Shown in pieces: positions 51,901-61,113 of a DNA stretch of 64,000 bases (position 1 is the stretch's first letter; each line of letters starts with the position of its first letter). The DNA is from an uncultured Erwinia sp. (GTDB lineage Bacteria; Pseudomonadota; Gammaproteobacteria; Enterobacterales; Enterobacteriaceae): contig CAMIKG010000015.1 of assembly GCA_946221915.1 (NCBI GenBank), positions 26,376 through 90,375 of the forward strand. Direction: 5' to 3'. A program made the position numbers and the translations under genes. A model generated the notes under the pieces. It made no database searches. It saw only the letters and a list, made by a program, of their open reading frames with translations, and was not told the DNA's origin.

Positions 51901-52630
51901 ACAGGTAGAAGTCGCGCGTCAGGCTGCAATGCGCTTCAGAATAGCGCTGATCCGGGCCGCGGATCACCATGCTGTCGCGGAACTGTTCACCCGTGTGGGG
52001 CGACAGCGCCAGCAGCATACGGTTAGGCGGACGCATTTCGTTATCGGCGATATCCGTGCGGTAACGTAAAAACCAGCCGCGCGCTGTCGCCATCTGCAGA
52101 AAACGCTCGCCGACGTCGGCAGGCAGCACCACACAGAAAAAACCGTCTTCGCAGATTAACTGCTCAGCACAATTGAGCAGGGTCTGGTGATCGAGCGTGT
52201 CGGTATAACGCGCCGCGGCCCGCTGCGGCGAGGCGCACGCCGAGCCTGCCTCGAAGTAGGGAGGATTACTGACAATCAGCGAATAGCGCTTCTCACTCTG
52301 CTCGGCGTACTGGCCAATATCCTGCTGATACACCTTCAGGCGATCCGCCCACGGCGATTCGGCGCAATTCTCCTGCGCCTGCTGTGCCGCATCAGCATCC
52401 AGCTCTACCGCATCGACCGCGACACTGGCGTCGGTGCGTTGCGCCAGCATTAACGCAATCAGACCACTGCCGCAGCCAATATCCAGCACGCGACGCACTC
52501 CGGCGACCGGTGCCCAGGCACCAAGTAACACACCATCAGTGCCCACCTTCATGGCGCAACGATCGTGAGCAACAAAAAATTGTTTAAAGGTAAAACCATT
52601 GGCGCGCAACGCGGCCTTTTGTTGAGTCAT
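51893..52630 (-). CDS. trmN: tRNA1(Val) (adenine(37)-N6)-methyltransferase
   Basis: 245 residues from ATG 52630, equal to E. coli YfiC/TrmN6; the frame extends upstream without a start signal. NGFTFKQFFVAHDRCAMKVGTDGVLLGAW, SAM-binding LDIGCGSGLIALMLAQRT, catalytic SNPPYF. It methylates A37 of tRNA-Val. Confidence 0.96.
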   Translation of the reverse strand: MTQQKAALRANGFTFKQFFVAHDRCAMKVGTDGVLLGAWAPVAGVRRVLDIGCGSGLIALMLAQRTDASVAVDAVELDADAAQQAQENCAESPWADRLKVYQQDIGQYAEQSEKRYSLIVSNPPYFEAGSACASPQRAAARYTDTLDHQTLLNCAEQLICEDGFFCVVLPADVGERFLQMATARGWFLRYRTDIADNEMRPPNRMLLALSPHTGEQFRDSMVIRGPDQRYSEAHCSLTRDFYLFR

Positions 52631-52762
52631 AACACTGACCTGCAAGGGAAACGGCGCCAGCATAGTGCAAACGGCGGACAGAGAAAAGTCATGATAACAA
52701 CACAAACAGATGAAGATCGTGTTTAATCTGTCTATAATCAGCGCCCCAAACTGAGGTAGACC

Positions 52763-54091
52763 ATGACTGTAACCACTTTTTCCGAACTCGAACTTGATGA
52801 AAGCCTGCTGGACGCTCTGCAGGATAAAGGCTTCACTCGCCCAACCGCGATTCAGGCGGCTGCTATTCCGCCCGCGCTGGAAGGCCGTGACGTACTGGGT
52901 TCGGCGCCAACCGGTACAGGAAAAACGGCTGCCTACCTGTTGCCGGTGCTGCAACACCTGATTGATTTCCCGCGTAAGAAATCAGGCCCGCCCCGTATTC
53001 TGATCCTGACGCCAACCCGTGAACTGGCGATGCAGGTTGCTGAGCAGGCGCGTGAGCTGGCGAAACATACCCATCTTGATGTTGCGACCATCACCGGCGG
53101 CGTGGCCTTTATGAACCACGCGGAAGTGTTCAGCGAGAATCAGGATATCGTGGTCGCTACCACTGGCCGTCTGCTGCAATATATTAAAGAAGAAAACTTC
53201 GACTGCCGCGCCGTGGAAACGCTGATCCTCGACGAAGCTGACCGCATGCTGGATATGGGCTTCGCGCAGGATATCGAAACCATTGCCGCAGAAACCCGCT
53301 GGCGCAAACAAACGCTGCTGTTCTCCGCTACGCTGGAAGGCGAAGCGATTGCTGACTTCGCTAAGCGCCTGCTGAACGATCCGGTGGAAGTGGAAGCCGA
53401 CCCAAGCCGTCGTGAGCGCCAGAAAATTCAGCAATGGTACTACCGCGCTGATGACGTTAAACACAAAACCGCGCTGCTGGTGCACCTGTTGAAGCAGCCA
53501 GAAGTTACCCGCTCCATCGTCTTCGTGCGTAAGCGTGAACGCCTGCATGAGCTGGTTGGCTGGCTGCGGGAAGCGGGCATTAACACCTGCTATCTCGAAG
53601 GCGAAATGGTGCAGGCGAAACGCAACGAAGCGATCAAGCGTATCAGTGACGGGCGGGTGAATGTGCTGGTCGCCACCGATGTCGCCGCGCGCGGCATTGA
53701 TATTGATGATGTCAGCCACGTATTTAACTTCGATATGCCGCGTACAGCCGATACCTATCTGCACCGTATTGGCCGTACGGGCCGCGCGGGCAAGAAAGGC
53801 ACTGCGCTGTCACTGGTGGAAGCGCACGACCATCTGCTGCTGGGTAAAGTGTCACGTTATATCGATGAGCCGCTGAAGTCGCGCACTATCGACGAACTGC
53901 GCCCAACCACGCGTGTGCCAAGTGAAAAACTGAATGGCAAACCGTCGAAAAAAGCGTTAGAGAAACGTAAAGAGAAGAAAGCGGAAGAAGAGAAGAAAAA
54001 ACCGCGCGTGAAACAGCGCCATCGCGATACCAAAAATATCGGAAAGCGCCGTAAACCAAGCGCCGAAACCAAAACGGATAGTGCTGAATAA
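52763..54091 (+). CDS. srmB: ATP-dependent RNA helicase SrmB
   Basis: 442 residues: Q motif region, APTGTGKT near 48-55, DEAD near 157, SAT, ARGIDIDD and HRIGRTGRAGKKG. A basic Lys/Arg-rich tail. It acts early in 50S assembly. Divergent from trmN as in E. coli. Confidence 0.98.
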   Translation: MTVTTFSELELDESLLDALQDKGFTRPTAIQAAAIPPALEGRDVLGSAPTGTGKTAAYLLPVLQHLIDFPRKKSGPPRILILTPTRELAMQVAEQARELAKHTHLDVATITGGVAFMNHAEVFSENQDIVVATTGRLLQYIKEENFDCRAVETLILDEADRMLDMGFAQDIETIAAETRWRKQTLLFSATLEGEAIADFAKRLLNDPVEVEADPSRRERQKIQQWYYRADDVKHKTALLVHLLKQPEVTRSIVFVRKRERLHELVGWLREAGINTCYLEGEMVQAKRNEAIKRISDGRVNVLVATDVAARGIDIDDVSHVFNFDMPRTADTYLHRIGRTGRAGKKGTALSLVEAHDHLLLGKVSRYIDEPLKSRTIDELRPTTRVPSEKLNGKPSKKALEKRKEKKAEEEKKKPRVKQRHRDTKNIGKRRKPSAETKTDSAE

Positions 54092-54107
54092 TCACACTGC
54101 GCGACAA

Positions 54108-54134
54108 AAAAACCGCCTCTTCCGGCGGTTTTTT
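54108..54134 (+). terminator. srmB terminator
   Basis: AACCGCC (54111-54117) and GGCGGTT (54124-54130) with a six-base loop and T-run, 20 bases after the srmB stop. Confidence 0.9.
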
Positions 54135-54303
54135 ACTTTCTGAAAGTGATCTATTCAGCAATCTGTACAATGAAATTGTACAAAATGAATAAAATGGCAA
54201 ATTCATCGTTTCATGCGCGCGAAATTGATAAGTTATCATGATGATTTGTCAGGACAAAAAGACAAAACTGCTCTGGTGACAGTTTCAGCAACCGATAAAA
54301 AAA

Positions 54304-54329
54304 CGCCTCTCCCGCTGACGGGAAAGGCG
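54304..54329 (-). terminator. grcA terminator
   Basis: Stem CGCCT-TCCCG/CGGGA-AGGCG with one mismatch and a CTGA loop, followed on the minus strand by a long T-run, just after the grcA stop. Confidence 0.9.
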
Positions 54330-54346
54330 CAGTAACAGACGCGGTA

Positions 54347-54730
54347 TTACAGACTTTCAGTAAAAGTACGGGTAATCACATCACGCTGCTGTTCAGGGGT
54401 CAGTGAATTGAAACGCACCGCATAACCTGAAACACGAATCGTCAGCTGCGGATAGTTTTCCGGATGTTTTACTGCATCTTCCAGCGTTTCGCGGCGCAGC
54501 ACGTTTACATTCAGATGCTGCCCCCCTTCCACACGCACCTGTGGTTTCACTTCCAGCGGGACTTCGCGATATTCAATCTGGCCGAGGTCGCTCAGGTTAA
54601 CCAGCTGATCTTCAGCGTAACCCGCTTTCGCGCAGACGCAGCGCGCTTGCGCGTTTTCTTCATCAAGCAGCCAGAAAGAGTTCAGCAGAGCGTTATCGCT
54701 GGCTTTGGTGATTTGAATTCCGGTAATCAT
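54347..54730 (-). CDS. grcA: Autonomous glycyl radical cofactor (YfiD)
   Basis: 127 residues, same as E. coli. RVSGYAVRF carries the radical Gly102; QHLNVNVLRRETLEDAVKHPENYPQLTIRVSGYA repeats the C-terminus of pyruvate formate-lyase. It restores formate-lyase activity after oxygen damage. FNR sites lie upstream. Confidence 0.98.
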   Translation of the reverse strand: MITGIQITKASDNALLNSFWLLDEENAQARCVCAKAGYAEDQLVNLSDLGQIEYREVPLEVKPQVRVEGGQHLNVNVLRRETLEDAVKHPENYPQLTIRVSGYAVRFNSLTPEQQRDVITRTFTESL

Positions 54731-54803
54731 GTTATGCCTCCAGGCTTATCAGCGCTGTCACTGAGGTACAGCTGCAGGTTTTGCAAAAATGGCGTGACTC
54801 CGG

Positions 54804-54900
54804 GTTATATACCAATCTCATCCGCTGGATGTTTTGATATACGTCAATTTATTGCCTGCCAGAAAACTGTATTGACCTATAACTACATGATTTAAATCAT
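54804..54900 (-). promoter_or_regulatory. grcA promoter with tandem FNR sites
   Basis: TTGATATACGTCAA (54834-54847) and ATGATTTAAATCAT (54887-54900), centres exactly 53 bases apart. With a -10 TATAAC (complement of 54804-54809) the sites fall near -41 and -94, the arrangement known for yfiD of E. coli, where the far site dampens activation. Confidence 0.8.
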
Positions 54901-55022
54901 CTTTAAGCAAAACCCACCTTGAAATTATTTTTGTAAACCTCAATTATTTTTTAATGTTTTGCCGATAATCGATAACGGTTACACTACGCCATTACACTGG
55001 ACAGGCCCGAAGGGAGAAGGTA

Positions 55023-55703
55023 ATGGTCAATACATTAACCTGGCACGACGTGCTGGCTGAGGAAAAACAGCAGCCCTACTTTATTGATACGCTCAGCGCC
55101 GTGGCGAATGAGCGAGCTGCCGGCAAAACAATCTATCCGCCGCAGAAAGATGTGTTTAATGCGTTCCGCCTGACCGAGCTGGGTGCGATAAAAGTAGTGA
55201 TCCTGGGTCAGGACCCCTATCACGGGCCGAATCAGGCGCATGGCCTGGCCTTCTCCGTGTTACCGGGCATCGCCCCACCGCCGTCGCTGCTGAATATGTA
55301 TAAAGAGCTGGAAACCGATATCCCTGGCTTTCAGCGGCCAAATCATGGCTTCCTGGAAAGCTGGGCGAAACAGGGAGTGCTGTTACTGAATACGGTACTG
55401 ACGGTACAGGCGGGACAGGCGCACTCCCATGCGCGCTTCGGCTGGGAAACCTTTACGGATAAAGTGATTGCGACGATTAACGAACATCGCGAAGGCGTCG
55501 TGTTTCTGCTGTGGGGTTCTCATGCGCAGAAAAAAGGCAGCATCATCGATCGTCAGCGTCACCATGTCTTGCAGGCGCCGCATCCTTCACCGCTGTCCGC
55601 ACACCGTGGTTTTTTTGGCAGTAAGCACTTCTCAAAAACCAATGCCTGGCTGGCCGAACACGGCGAAACGCCCATTGACTGGATGCCACAGTTGCCAGCA
55701 TAA
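55023..55703 (+). CDS. ung: Uracil-DNA glycosylase
   Basis: 226 residues: catalytic Asp64 in GQDPYHGPNQAHG, LLLNTVLTV, HPSPLSAHRGFFG. It removes uracil from DNA. It is divergent from grcA as in E. coli, but its right neighbour is grpE, not yfiF. Confidence 0.98.
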   Translation: MVNTLTWHDVLAEEKQQPYFIDTLSAVANERAAGKTIYPPQKDVFNAFRLTELGAIKVVILGQDPYHGPNQAHGLAFSVLPGIAPPPSLLNMYKELETDIPGFQRPNHGFLESWAKQGVLLLNTVLTVQAGQAHSHARFGWETFTDKVIATINEHREGVVFLLWGSHAQKKGSIIDRQRHHVLQAPHPSPLSAHRGFFGSKHFSKTNAWLAEHGETPIDWMPQLPA

Positions 55704-55709
55704 AAAAAA

Positions 55710-55732
55710 GCACCGCACGCGGTGCTTTTTTT
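55710..55732. terminator. Bidirectional terminator between ung and grpE
   Basis: GCACCG-cacg-CGGTGC stem (55710-55725) flanked by A8 and T7, serving both convergent genes. Confidence 0.92.
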
Positions 55733-55736
55733 CGTC

Positions 55737-56318
55737 TTAAGCTTTTGCCTTAGACACCGCAACCATCGCCGGACGCAACAGACGACCGTTCAGGGTATAA
55801 CCACGCTGCATCACCATCAGCACATGGTTTGGCGCAACCTCGTCAGACTCCATCATCGACATTGCCTGATGCACTTCCGGGTTGAATGGCACGTGAATAT
55901 CACCCACCACTTCGACACCGTACTTACGCACAGCATCCAGCAGTGATTTCAGCGTCAGCTCGATGCCTTCAATCATCGACGTCAGCTCCGGATTGTTTTT
56001 ATCCGCCAGCTCCAGCGCACGCTCCAGGCTGTCGATAACCGGCAACAGCTCATTGGCAAATTTTTCCAGCGCAAATTTATGCGCCTTTTCTACATCCTGC
56101 TCGGCACGGCGGCGAATGTTCTCAACTTCCGCCTGCGCACGCAGCTGCGCATCACGAACGCCGCCCTGAGCTTTCCCAAGCTCGGCCTCCAGCTGAGCAA
56201 TACGCTCATCACGCGGGTCCACCTCACTTACTGCCTCCGCTTCCTGGGTTTGCTCTTGCTCCAACTCAATCTCATCTGAGACTTGCTCGTTTGGTGTGTT
56301 CTGTTCTTTACTACTCAT
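55737..56318 (-). CDS. grpE: Nucleotide exchange factor GrpE
   Basis: 193 residues from ATG 56318 with GGAGA upstream. Acidic N-terminus, long coiled coil (AQLRAQAEVENIRRRAEQDVEKAHKFALEKFANELLPVIDSLERAL) and beta domain (GYTLNGRLLRPAMVAV). It releases ADP from DnaK. A sigma-32 promoter lies upstream. Confidence 0.98.
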   Translation of the reverse strand: MSSKEQNTPNEQVSDEIELEQEQTQEAEAVSEVDPRDERIAQLEAELGKAQGGVRDAQLRAQAEVENIRRRAEQDVEKAHKFALEKFANELLPVIDSLERALELADKNNPELTSMIEGIELTLKSLLDAVRKYGVEVVGDIHVPFNPEVHQAMSMMESDEVAPNHVLMVMQRGYTLNGRLLRPAMVAVSKAKA

Positions 56319-56360
56319 GAATTTCTCCGCGTTTTTCACATTCATCTCGCTGGTTCGCTT

Positions 56361-56391
56361 ATTATGGGGATCAGAATCGCGGTTTCAAGGG
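56361..56391 (-). promoter_or_regulatory. Sigma-32 heat-shock promoter of grpE
   Basis: Minus strand CCCTTGAAA (complement of 56383-56391), 14 bases after CTTGAA, then CCCCATAAT (complement of 56361-56369). This matches the sigma-32 consensus in sequence and spacing, 43 bases before grpE. Confidence 0.9.
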
Positions 56392-56442
56392 AAGCCAGTC
56401 ACATTGTCGGGGCAGATTCGCTCCAGGAGGAATACCAGCATA

Positions 56443-57321
56443 ATGAACAATCATTTCAATTGCATTGGCATTGTCGGCCATCCGCGTCATCCTACCGCGC
56501 TGACGACCCATGAAATGCTCTGGCGCTGGCTGACAGCAAAGGGCTACGAAGTGATTGTCGAGCAGCAAATCGCCCGCGAGCTGGGACTGAAAGATGTTGC
56601 GACCGGCAGCCTCGCTGAGATCGGCCAGCGCGCCGATCTGGCGGTGGTGGTCGGCGGCGATGGCAATATGCTTGGCGCAGCGCGGGTACTGGCGCGCTAT
56701 GACATCAAAGTGATCGGTATCAACCGCGGCAATCTGGGGTTTCTTACCGACCTCGACCCGGACAACGCCCAGCAGCAGCTGGCTGACGTGCTGGAAGGCA
56801 AATACGTGGTCGAAAGTCGCTTCCTGCTGGAAGCGCAGGTATGCAAAAAGGCCAACTCACCGCGTATTGGCACTGCAATTAATGAAGTGGTGCTGCACCC
56901 GGGCAAAGTGGCCCATATGATTGAATTCGAAGTGTATATTGATGAAAACTTCGCCTTCTCACAGCGTTCGGACGGCCTGATTATCTCCACGCCAACGGGT
57001 TCCACCGCCTACTCGCTGTCCGCGGGTGGCCCTATTTTAACCCCGTCGCTGGACGCCATCGTGCTGGTGCCAATGTTCCCGCACACCCTGTCGGCACGCC
57101 CGCTGGTGATTAACAGTAGCAGCACCATCCGCCTGCGCTTTTCCCATATGCGCGGCGACCTGGAAATCAGTTGCGACAGCCAGATAGCGCTGCCAATCCA
57201 GGAAGGTGAAGATGTATTAATTCGCCGCAGCGATAACCACCTCAACCTGGTACATCCACAAAATTATAACTATTTCAACACGCTAAGCTCAAAACTCGGC
57301 TGGTCGAAAAAATTGTTCTGA
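56443..57321 (+). CDS. nadK: NAD kinase
   Basis: 292 residues from ATG 56443, same as E. coli; AGGAGG lies 12 bases before. VVGGDGNMLGAARVL (GGDG motif), NEVVLHPGKVAHMIEFEVYID and STPTGSTAYSLSAGGPI are diagnostic. It makes NADP. Divergent from grpE. Confidence 0.98.
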   Translation: MNNHFNCIGIVGHPRHPTALTTHEMLWRWLTAKGYEVIVEQQIARELGLKDVATGSLAEIGQRADLAVVVGGDGNMLGAARVLARYDIKVIGINRGNLGFLTDLDPDNAQQQLADVLEGKYVVESRFLLEAQVCKKANSPRIGTAINEVVLHPGKVAHMIEFEVYIDENFAFSQRSDGLIISTPTGSTAYSLSAGGPILTPSLDAIVLVPMFPHTLSARPLVINSSSTIRLRFSHMRGDLEISCDSQIALPIQEGEDVLIRRSDNHLNLVHPQNYNYFNTLSSKLGWSKKLF

Positions 57322-57342
57322 AAATCAGCACTGGCTACTTTA

Positions 57343-57398
57343 CTGTATATAAAACCAGTTTATACTGTATGAAAAACCATATCTGTGTTTGTATACAG
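57343..57398 (+). promoter_or_regulatory. Three LexA boxes upstream of recN
   Basis: CTG-N10-CAG at 57343-57358 and 57383-57398, and an imperfect CTG-N10-CAT at 57365-57380. TACTGTATAT repeats show the SOS consensus. Multiple boxes are known for recN and give tight repression. Confidence 0.88.
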
Positions 57399-57408
57399 GA
57401 AAACCATT

Positions 57409-59070
57409 ATGCTGGCACAACTGACCATCAGTAACTTCGCTATCGTTCGTGAGCTGGAAATTGATTTTCAACGTGGCATGACCGCGATTACCGGCGAGAC
57501 CGGCGCGGGTAAATCGATCGCCATCGATGCGCTTGGGCTCTGTCTGGGCGGTCGTGCCGAAGCAGATATGGTGCGCCAGGGCGCCTCGCGCGCCGATATC
57601 TGCGCGCGCTTCTCGCTGAAAGATACCCCGTCGGCGCAGCAGTGGCTGGAAGAGAACCAGCTGGACGATGGTCATGAGTGCCTGCTGCGTCGGGTTATCA
57701 GCAGCGATGGCCGCTCGCGCGGTTTTATTAACGGCACCGCCGTTCCCCTCTCCCAGTTACGCGATCTGGGCCAGTTGCTGATTCAGATCCATGGTCAGCA
57801 TGCTCATCAGCTGCTGCTGAAACCGGAACACCAGAAACATCTGCTGGATGCCTACGCCAGCGAGAATGAGTTAACCCAGGAAATGGCCGCACGTTACCGC
57901 CTGTGGCATCACAGCTGCCGTGAACTGGCGCGTCACCAGCAACTGTCTCAGGAGCGTGAAGCGCGCCGTGAACTGCTGCAGTATCAGCTGAAAGAGCTGA
58001 ATGAGTTCGCGCCAGTCGCTAACGAATTCGAAAGCATTGATGAAGAGTACAAACGGCTGGCGAACAGCGGGCAGCTGCTCTCCACCAGTCAACAAACGCT
58101 GCATCTTCTGGCCGATGGCGAAGAGAATAACCTGCAGAGCCAGCTGTACAGCGCGCGCCAGATGATGAGCGAACTGGTGGCGATGGATGACAAGCTGAGC
58201 GGCGTGTTTACCATGCTGGAAGAAGCGGCGATTCAGCTGAGCGAAGCCAGTGATGAACTGCGTCATTACTGCGATCGGCTGGATCTCGATCCAAACCGTC
58301 TGCATGAACTGGAGCAGCGCCTGTCCCGCCAGATTAACCTGGCGCGCAAACACCACATCGCCCCGGAAGAGTTGCCAGCCTTCCACCAGCAGTTGCTGGA
58401 AGAACAGGAGCTGCTGTCGCAGCAGGAAAGCGATCAGGAAGCCCTGAGCAGCGCGGTAAGCGAGCATCATCAGGCCGCGCTGGTCACGGCGCAGCAACTG
58501 CATCAGCGCCGCGCACATTACGCTGATGAGCTGAGCCAGCTGATCAGCGCCAGTATGCATGCGCTGTCGATGCCGCACGGTAAACTGGTGATCGACCTGC
58601 AGTTTAACCCGGACCAGCTGACAGCCGATGGCGCAGACCGCATTGATTTCCGTGTCAGCACCAACCCAGGCCAGCCTGTACAGCCGCTGGCGAAAGTAGC
58701 GTCTGGTGGTGAACTGTCGCGGATTGCGCTGGCGATTCAGGTGATTACCGCGCAGAAAATGGATACTCCGGCGCTGATTTTTGATGAAGTGGATGTGGGT
58801 ATCAGCGGCCCGACGGCAGCAGTGGTGGGTAAAATGCTGCGCCAGCTCGGCGAATCGACTCAGGTCATGTGTGTCACGCACCTGCCACAGGTTGCTGGTT
58901 GCGGTCATCACCATTTCTTTGTCAGTAAAGAAACTGATGGCGCGGCGACAGAGATCCATATGCAGCCGCTCGACAAGCGTGCGCGTCTGCAGGAACTGGC
59001 GCGTTTACTGGGCGGCAGCGAGGTCACGCGCAACACCCTGGCGAATGCCAAAGAACTTTTAGCAGCGTGA
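57409..59070 (+). CDS. recN: DNA repair protein RecN (SMC-like)
   Basis: 553 residues from ATG 57409. Walker A GETGAGKS near 30-37, long central coiled coil, ABC signature VASGGELSRIALAIQV and Walker B LIFDEVDVGISGPTA. It holds DNA segments together in double-strand break repair. SOS-induced. Confidence 0.98.
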   Translation: MLAQLTISNFAIVRELEIDFQRGMTAITGETGAGKSIAIDALGLCLGGRAEADMVRQGASRADICARFSLKDTPSAQQWLEENQLDDGHECLLRRVISSDGRSRGFINGTAVPLSQLRDLGQLLIQIHGQHAHQLLLKPEHQKHLLDAYASENELTQEMAARYRLWHHSCRELARHQQLSQEREARRELLQYQLKELNEFAPVANEFESIDEEYKRLANSGQLLSTSQQTLHLLADGEENNLQSQLYSARQMMSELVAMDDKLSGVFTMLEEAAIQLSEASDELRHYCDRLDLDPNRLHELEQRLSRQINLARKHHIAPEELPAFHQQLLEEQELLSQQESDQEALSSAVSEHHQAALVTAQQLHQRRAHYADELSQLISASMHALSMPHGKLVIDLQFNPDQLTADGADRIDFRVSTNPGQPVQPLAKVASGGELSRIALAIQVITAQKMDTPALIFDEVDVGISGPTAAVVGKMLRQLGESTQVMCVTHLPQVAGCGHHHFFVSKETDGAATEIHMQPLDKRARLQELARLLGGSEVTRNTLANAKELLAA

Positions 59071-59316
59071 TTGGGCACTTTTTTACATCGCAGTGGTCAT
59101 AAGCTTGCTCTGTAAAGGTTTCAAACTGCGGTAAGGTTTATTATTATCGACAACTTATCGCCAGTAAGGCACATAACCGTCGTAGTCTGGAATGGCTGGT
59201 ACGATAAACAGGAAGCAACGCGCGCTCCTGTGATGTGCAACCAGAGCTGAAAAAGGCTTAGTGACCCGGGTAACGCCGCCTGTTGCAGGCGTCGAGCCCT
59301 AATAAGGAATCGATTA

Positions 59317-59664
59317 ATGCGCTGTAAAACGCTGACTGCTGCTGCAGTGGTACTTCTGATGATGACTGCTGGCTGTTCCACTCTGGAGCGCGTGGTTTAC
59401 CGTCCGGACATCAACCAGGGCAACTATCTGGTAGCAAACGATGTGGCCAAAATTCATAACGGCATGACGCAACAACAGGTTGCTTACACGCTGGGCACGC
59501 CAATGATGAAAGATCCTTTTGGCAGCAACACCTGGTATTACGTGTTCCGTGAACAACCAGGTCATGAAGCGGTTAAACAGCAAACGCTGACGCTGACCTT
59601 TGACAGCAACGGTACGCTGACCAATATCGATAACAAGCCAAAGCTTGCCACCACGAAAGAGTAA
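59317..59664 (+). CDS. bamE: Outer membrane assembly lipoprotein BamE
   Basis: 115 residues with lipobox TAGC (Cys20) and the SmpA/OmlA domain (RVVYRPDINQGNYLVANDVAKIHNGMTQQQVAYTLGTPMM). It stabilises BamA-BamD at the outer membrane. AAGGA precedes the start. Confidence 0.98.
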   Translation: MRCKTLTAAAVVLLMMTAGCSTLERVVYRPDINQGNYLVANDVAKIHNGMTQQQVAYTLGTPMMKDPFGSNTWYYVFREQPGHEAVKQQTLTLTFDSNGTLTNIDNKPKLATTKE

Positions 59665-59688
59665 CCGTGGGGCAACAGGCAGAAAAAA

Positions 59689-59707
59689 AGGCGCCCAACT
59701 GGCGCCT
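59689..59707. terminator. Terminator between bamE and rnfH
   Basis: GGCGCC-caact-GGCGCC stem with A-run before and T-run after, shared by convergent genes. Confidence 0.85.
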
Positions 59708-59994
59708 TATTTTTTGGCCGAGCGTTCCGCGCGCTGGCGGCGCAGATCTTTTGGATCGGCAATCAGCGGGCGATAAATCTCAACGCGGTCACCGTCACTG
59801 ACTTCATCAGCCAGCTTAACCGGACGGCTGAATACGCCGACTTTGTTTTCACTGAGATTGATCTCACGGCGCAGCTCCAGAATACCGGACGCCAGAATCG
59901 CCTGCTCTACCGTACTGCCTTCGGCCAGCTTCACGCTATGCTGATACTGTTTTTCCGGCAGCGCATAGACCACTTCCACCCTGATATCAGGCAC
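59707..59994 (-). CDS. rnfH: RnfH family ubiquitin-like protein
   Basis: 95 residues with GTG start at 59994. RVEVVYALPEKQYQHSVKL and GDRVEIYRPLIADPKDLRRQRAE are diagnostic of RnfH (beta-grasp). Function unclear; paired with ratA, overlapping it by eight bases. Confidence 0.95.
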   Translation of the reverse strand: MPDIRVEVVYALPEKQYQHSVKLAEGSTVEQAILASGILELRREINLSENKVGVFSRPVKLADEVSDGDRVEIYRPLIADPKDLRRQRAERSAKK

Positions 59995-60421
59995 GATATA
60001 CCTCTTTTGCTCGCTGGGTAAAGGCTTTGACCATACTGCCGGTCAGCTCTTTAAACACGCGACCAAATGCCAGTTCAACCAGCATATTGGTGAACTCAAA
60101 CTCAAGATTCAGCTCGACTTTGCAGGCATCTTCGCTGAGAGGCGTAAAGGTCCAGCCGCCCGTCAGCTTCCGAAACGGACCGTCGACCAGCTGCATATGA
60201 ATGCTCTGGTTACTCTGCAGCGTGTTGCGGGTGACAAAGGTCTTACTGATGCCGGCTTTAGAGACATCTACTGCTGCTGTCATCTGATGCTCATCAGACT
60301 CCAGTATACGACTACCGCTACACCCCGGAAGAAATTCGCTATAAGCGTCAACATCATTCACAAGCTGGTACATTTTTTCAGCGCTGTAAGGCACCAGCGC
60401 AGAATGGCTTATCTTGGCCAT
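59987..60421 (-). CDS. ratA: RatA, START-domain ribosome association/ubiquinone-binding protein
   Basis: 144 residues from ATG 60421 (AGGA upstream). SALVPYSAEKMYQLVNDVDAYSEFLPGC and VDGPFRKLTGGWTFTPL belong to the polyketide-cyclase/START family. Reported as inhibitor of 70S formation in E. coli, related to Coq10. Confidence 0.95.
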   Translation of the reverse strand: MAKISHSALVPYSAEKMYQLVNDVDAYSEFLPGCSGSRILESDEHQMTAAVDVSKAGISKTFVTRNTLQSNQSIHMQLVDGPFRKLTGGWTFTPLSEDACKVELNLEFEFTNMLVELAFGRVFKELTGSMVKAFTQRAKEVYRA

Positions 60422-60581
60422 ATCAATTCCTGTCAATCACAAAACAGGCAAATAATACCATTTCTGACGATCAAACAAAAATTCTCTGGCGCTGATGACA
60501 TGCTAAAATGAGGCATTTCCCCGTATGGAGACGGCCAGGGGGATGCCATTATTCACTGTCTGATGTAGACTAAGTAGCACT

Positions 60582-61064
60582 ATGACAAAGAAAAAAGCAC
60601 ATAAACCCGGTTCCGCTACCATTGCCCTGAACAAACGCGCCCGCCATGAATACTTCATTGAAGAAGAGTTTGAGGCCGGACTTTCGTTACAAGGATGGGA
60701 AGTCAAATCACTGCGCGCTGGCAAAGCCAATATCAGCGACAGCTATATCCTGCTGCGCGATGGCGAAGCTTATCTGTTCGGCTCAACCTTCCAGCCGCTG
60801 GCAGTGGCTTCTTCCCATGTGGTATGCGATCCAACCCGCAACCGTAAACTGTTGCTGAAACAGCGTGAGCTGGATTCACTGTATGGTCGCGTCAACCGCG
60901 AAGGTTACACCGTCGTGGCGCTTTCCCTGTACTGGAAAAATGCCTGGTGCAAACTGAAGATCGGCGTGGCGAAAGGTAAGAAAGAGCACGACAAGCGCGA
61001 TGATGTGAAAGAGCGCGAATGGAAAATGGATAAAGCACGTATCATGAAACACGCCAACCGCTAA
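60582..61064 (+). CDS. smpB: SsrA-binding protein SmpB
   Basis: 160 residues, same as E. coli. ARHEYFIEEEFEAGLSLQGWEVKSLR, and a basic C-terminal tail ending KMDKARIMKHANR that enters the decoding centre. It works with the tmRNA encoded 50 bases downstream in ribosome rescue. Confidence 0.99.
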   Translation: MTKKKAHKPGSATIALNKRARHEYFIEEEFEAGLSLQGWEVKSLRAGKANISDSYILLRDGEAYLFGSTFQPLAVASSHVVCDPTRNRKLLLKQRELDSLYGRVNREGYTVVALSLYWKNAWCKLKIGVAKGKKEHDKRDDVKEREWKMDKARIMKHANR

Positions 61065-61074
61065 GCCTCTGGCA

Positions 61075-61099
61075 TTGCAGGGCGTTTTTCTGTTATACT
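61075..61099 (+). promoter_or_regulatory. ssrA promoter (extended -10)
   Basis: TGTTATACT at 61091-61099 is an extended -10 element (TGn before TATACT). TTGCAG at 61075-61080 is too close for a normal -35. Transcript start is expected near 61107, seven bases before mature tmRNA. Confidence 0.6.
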
Positions 61100-61113
61100 G
61101 CGTATCACTACTT

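Noticed and set aside
57871..58959. 362-codon antisense frame inside recN
   Set aside because: A mirror frame of a GC-rich conserved gene with His/Gln-rich low-complexity product and no start signal.
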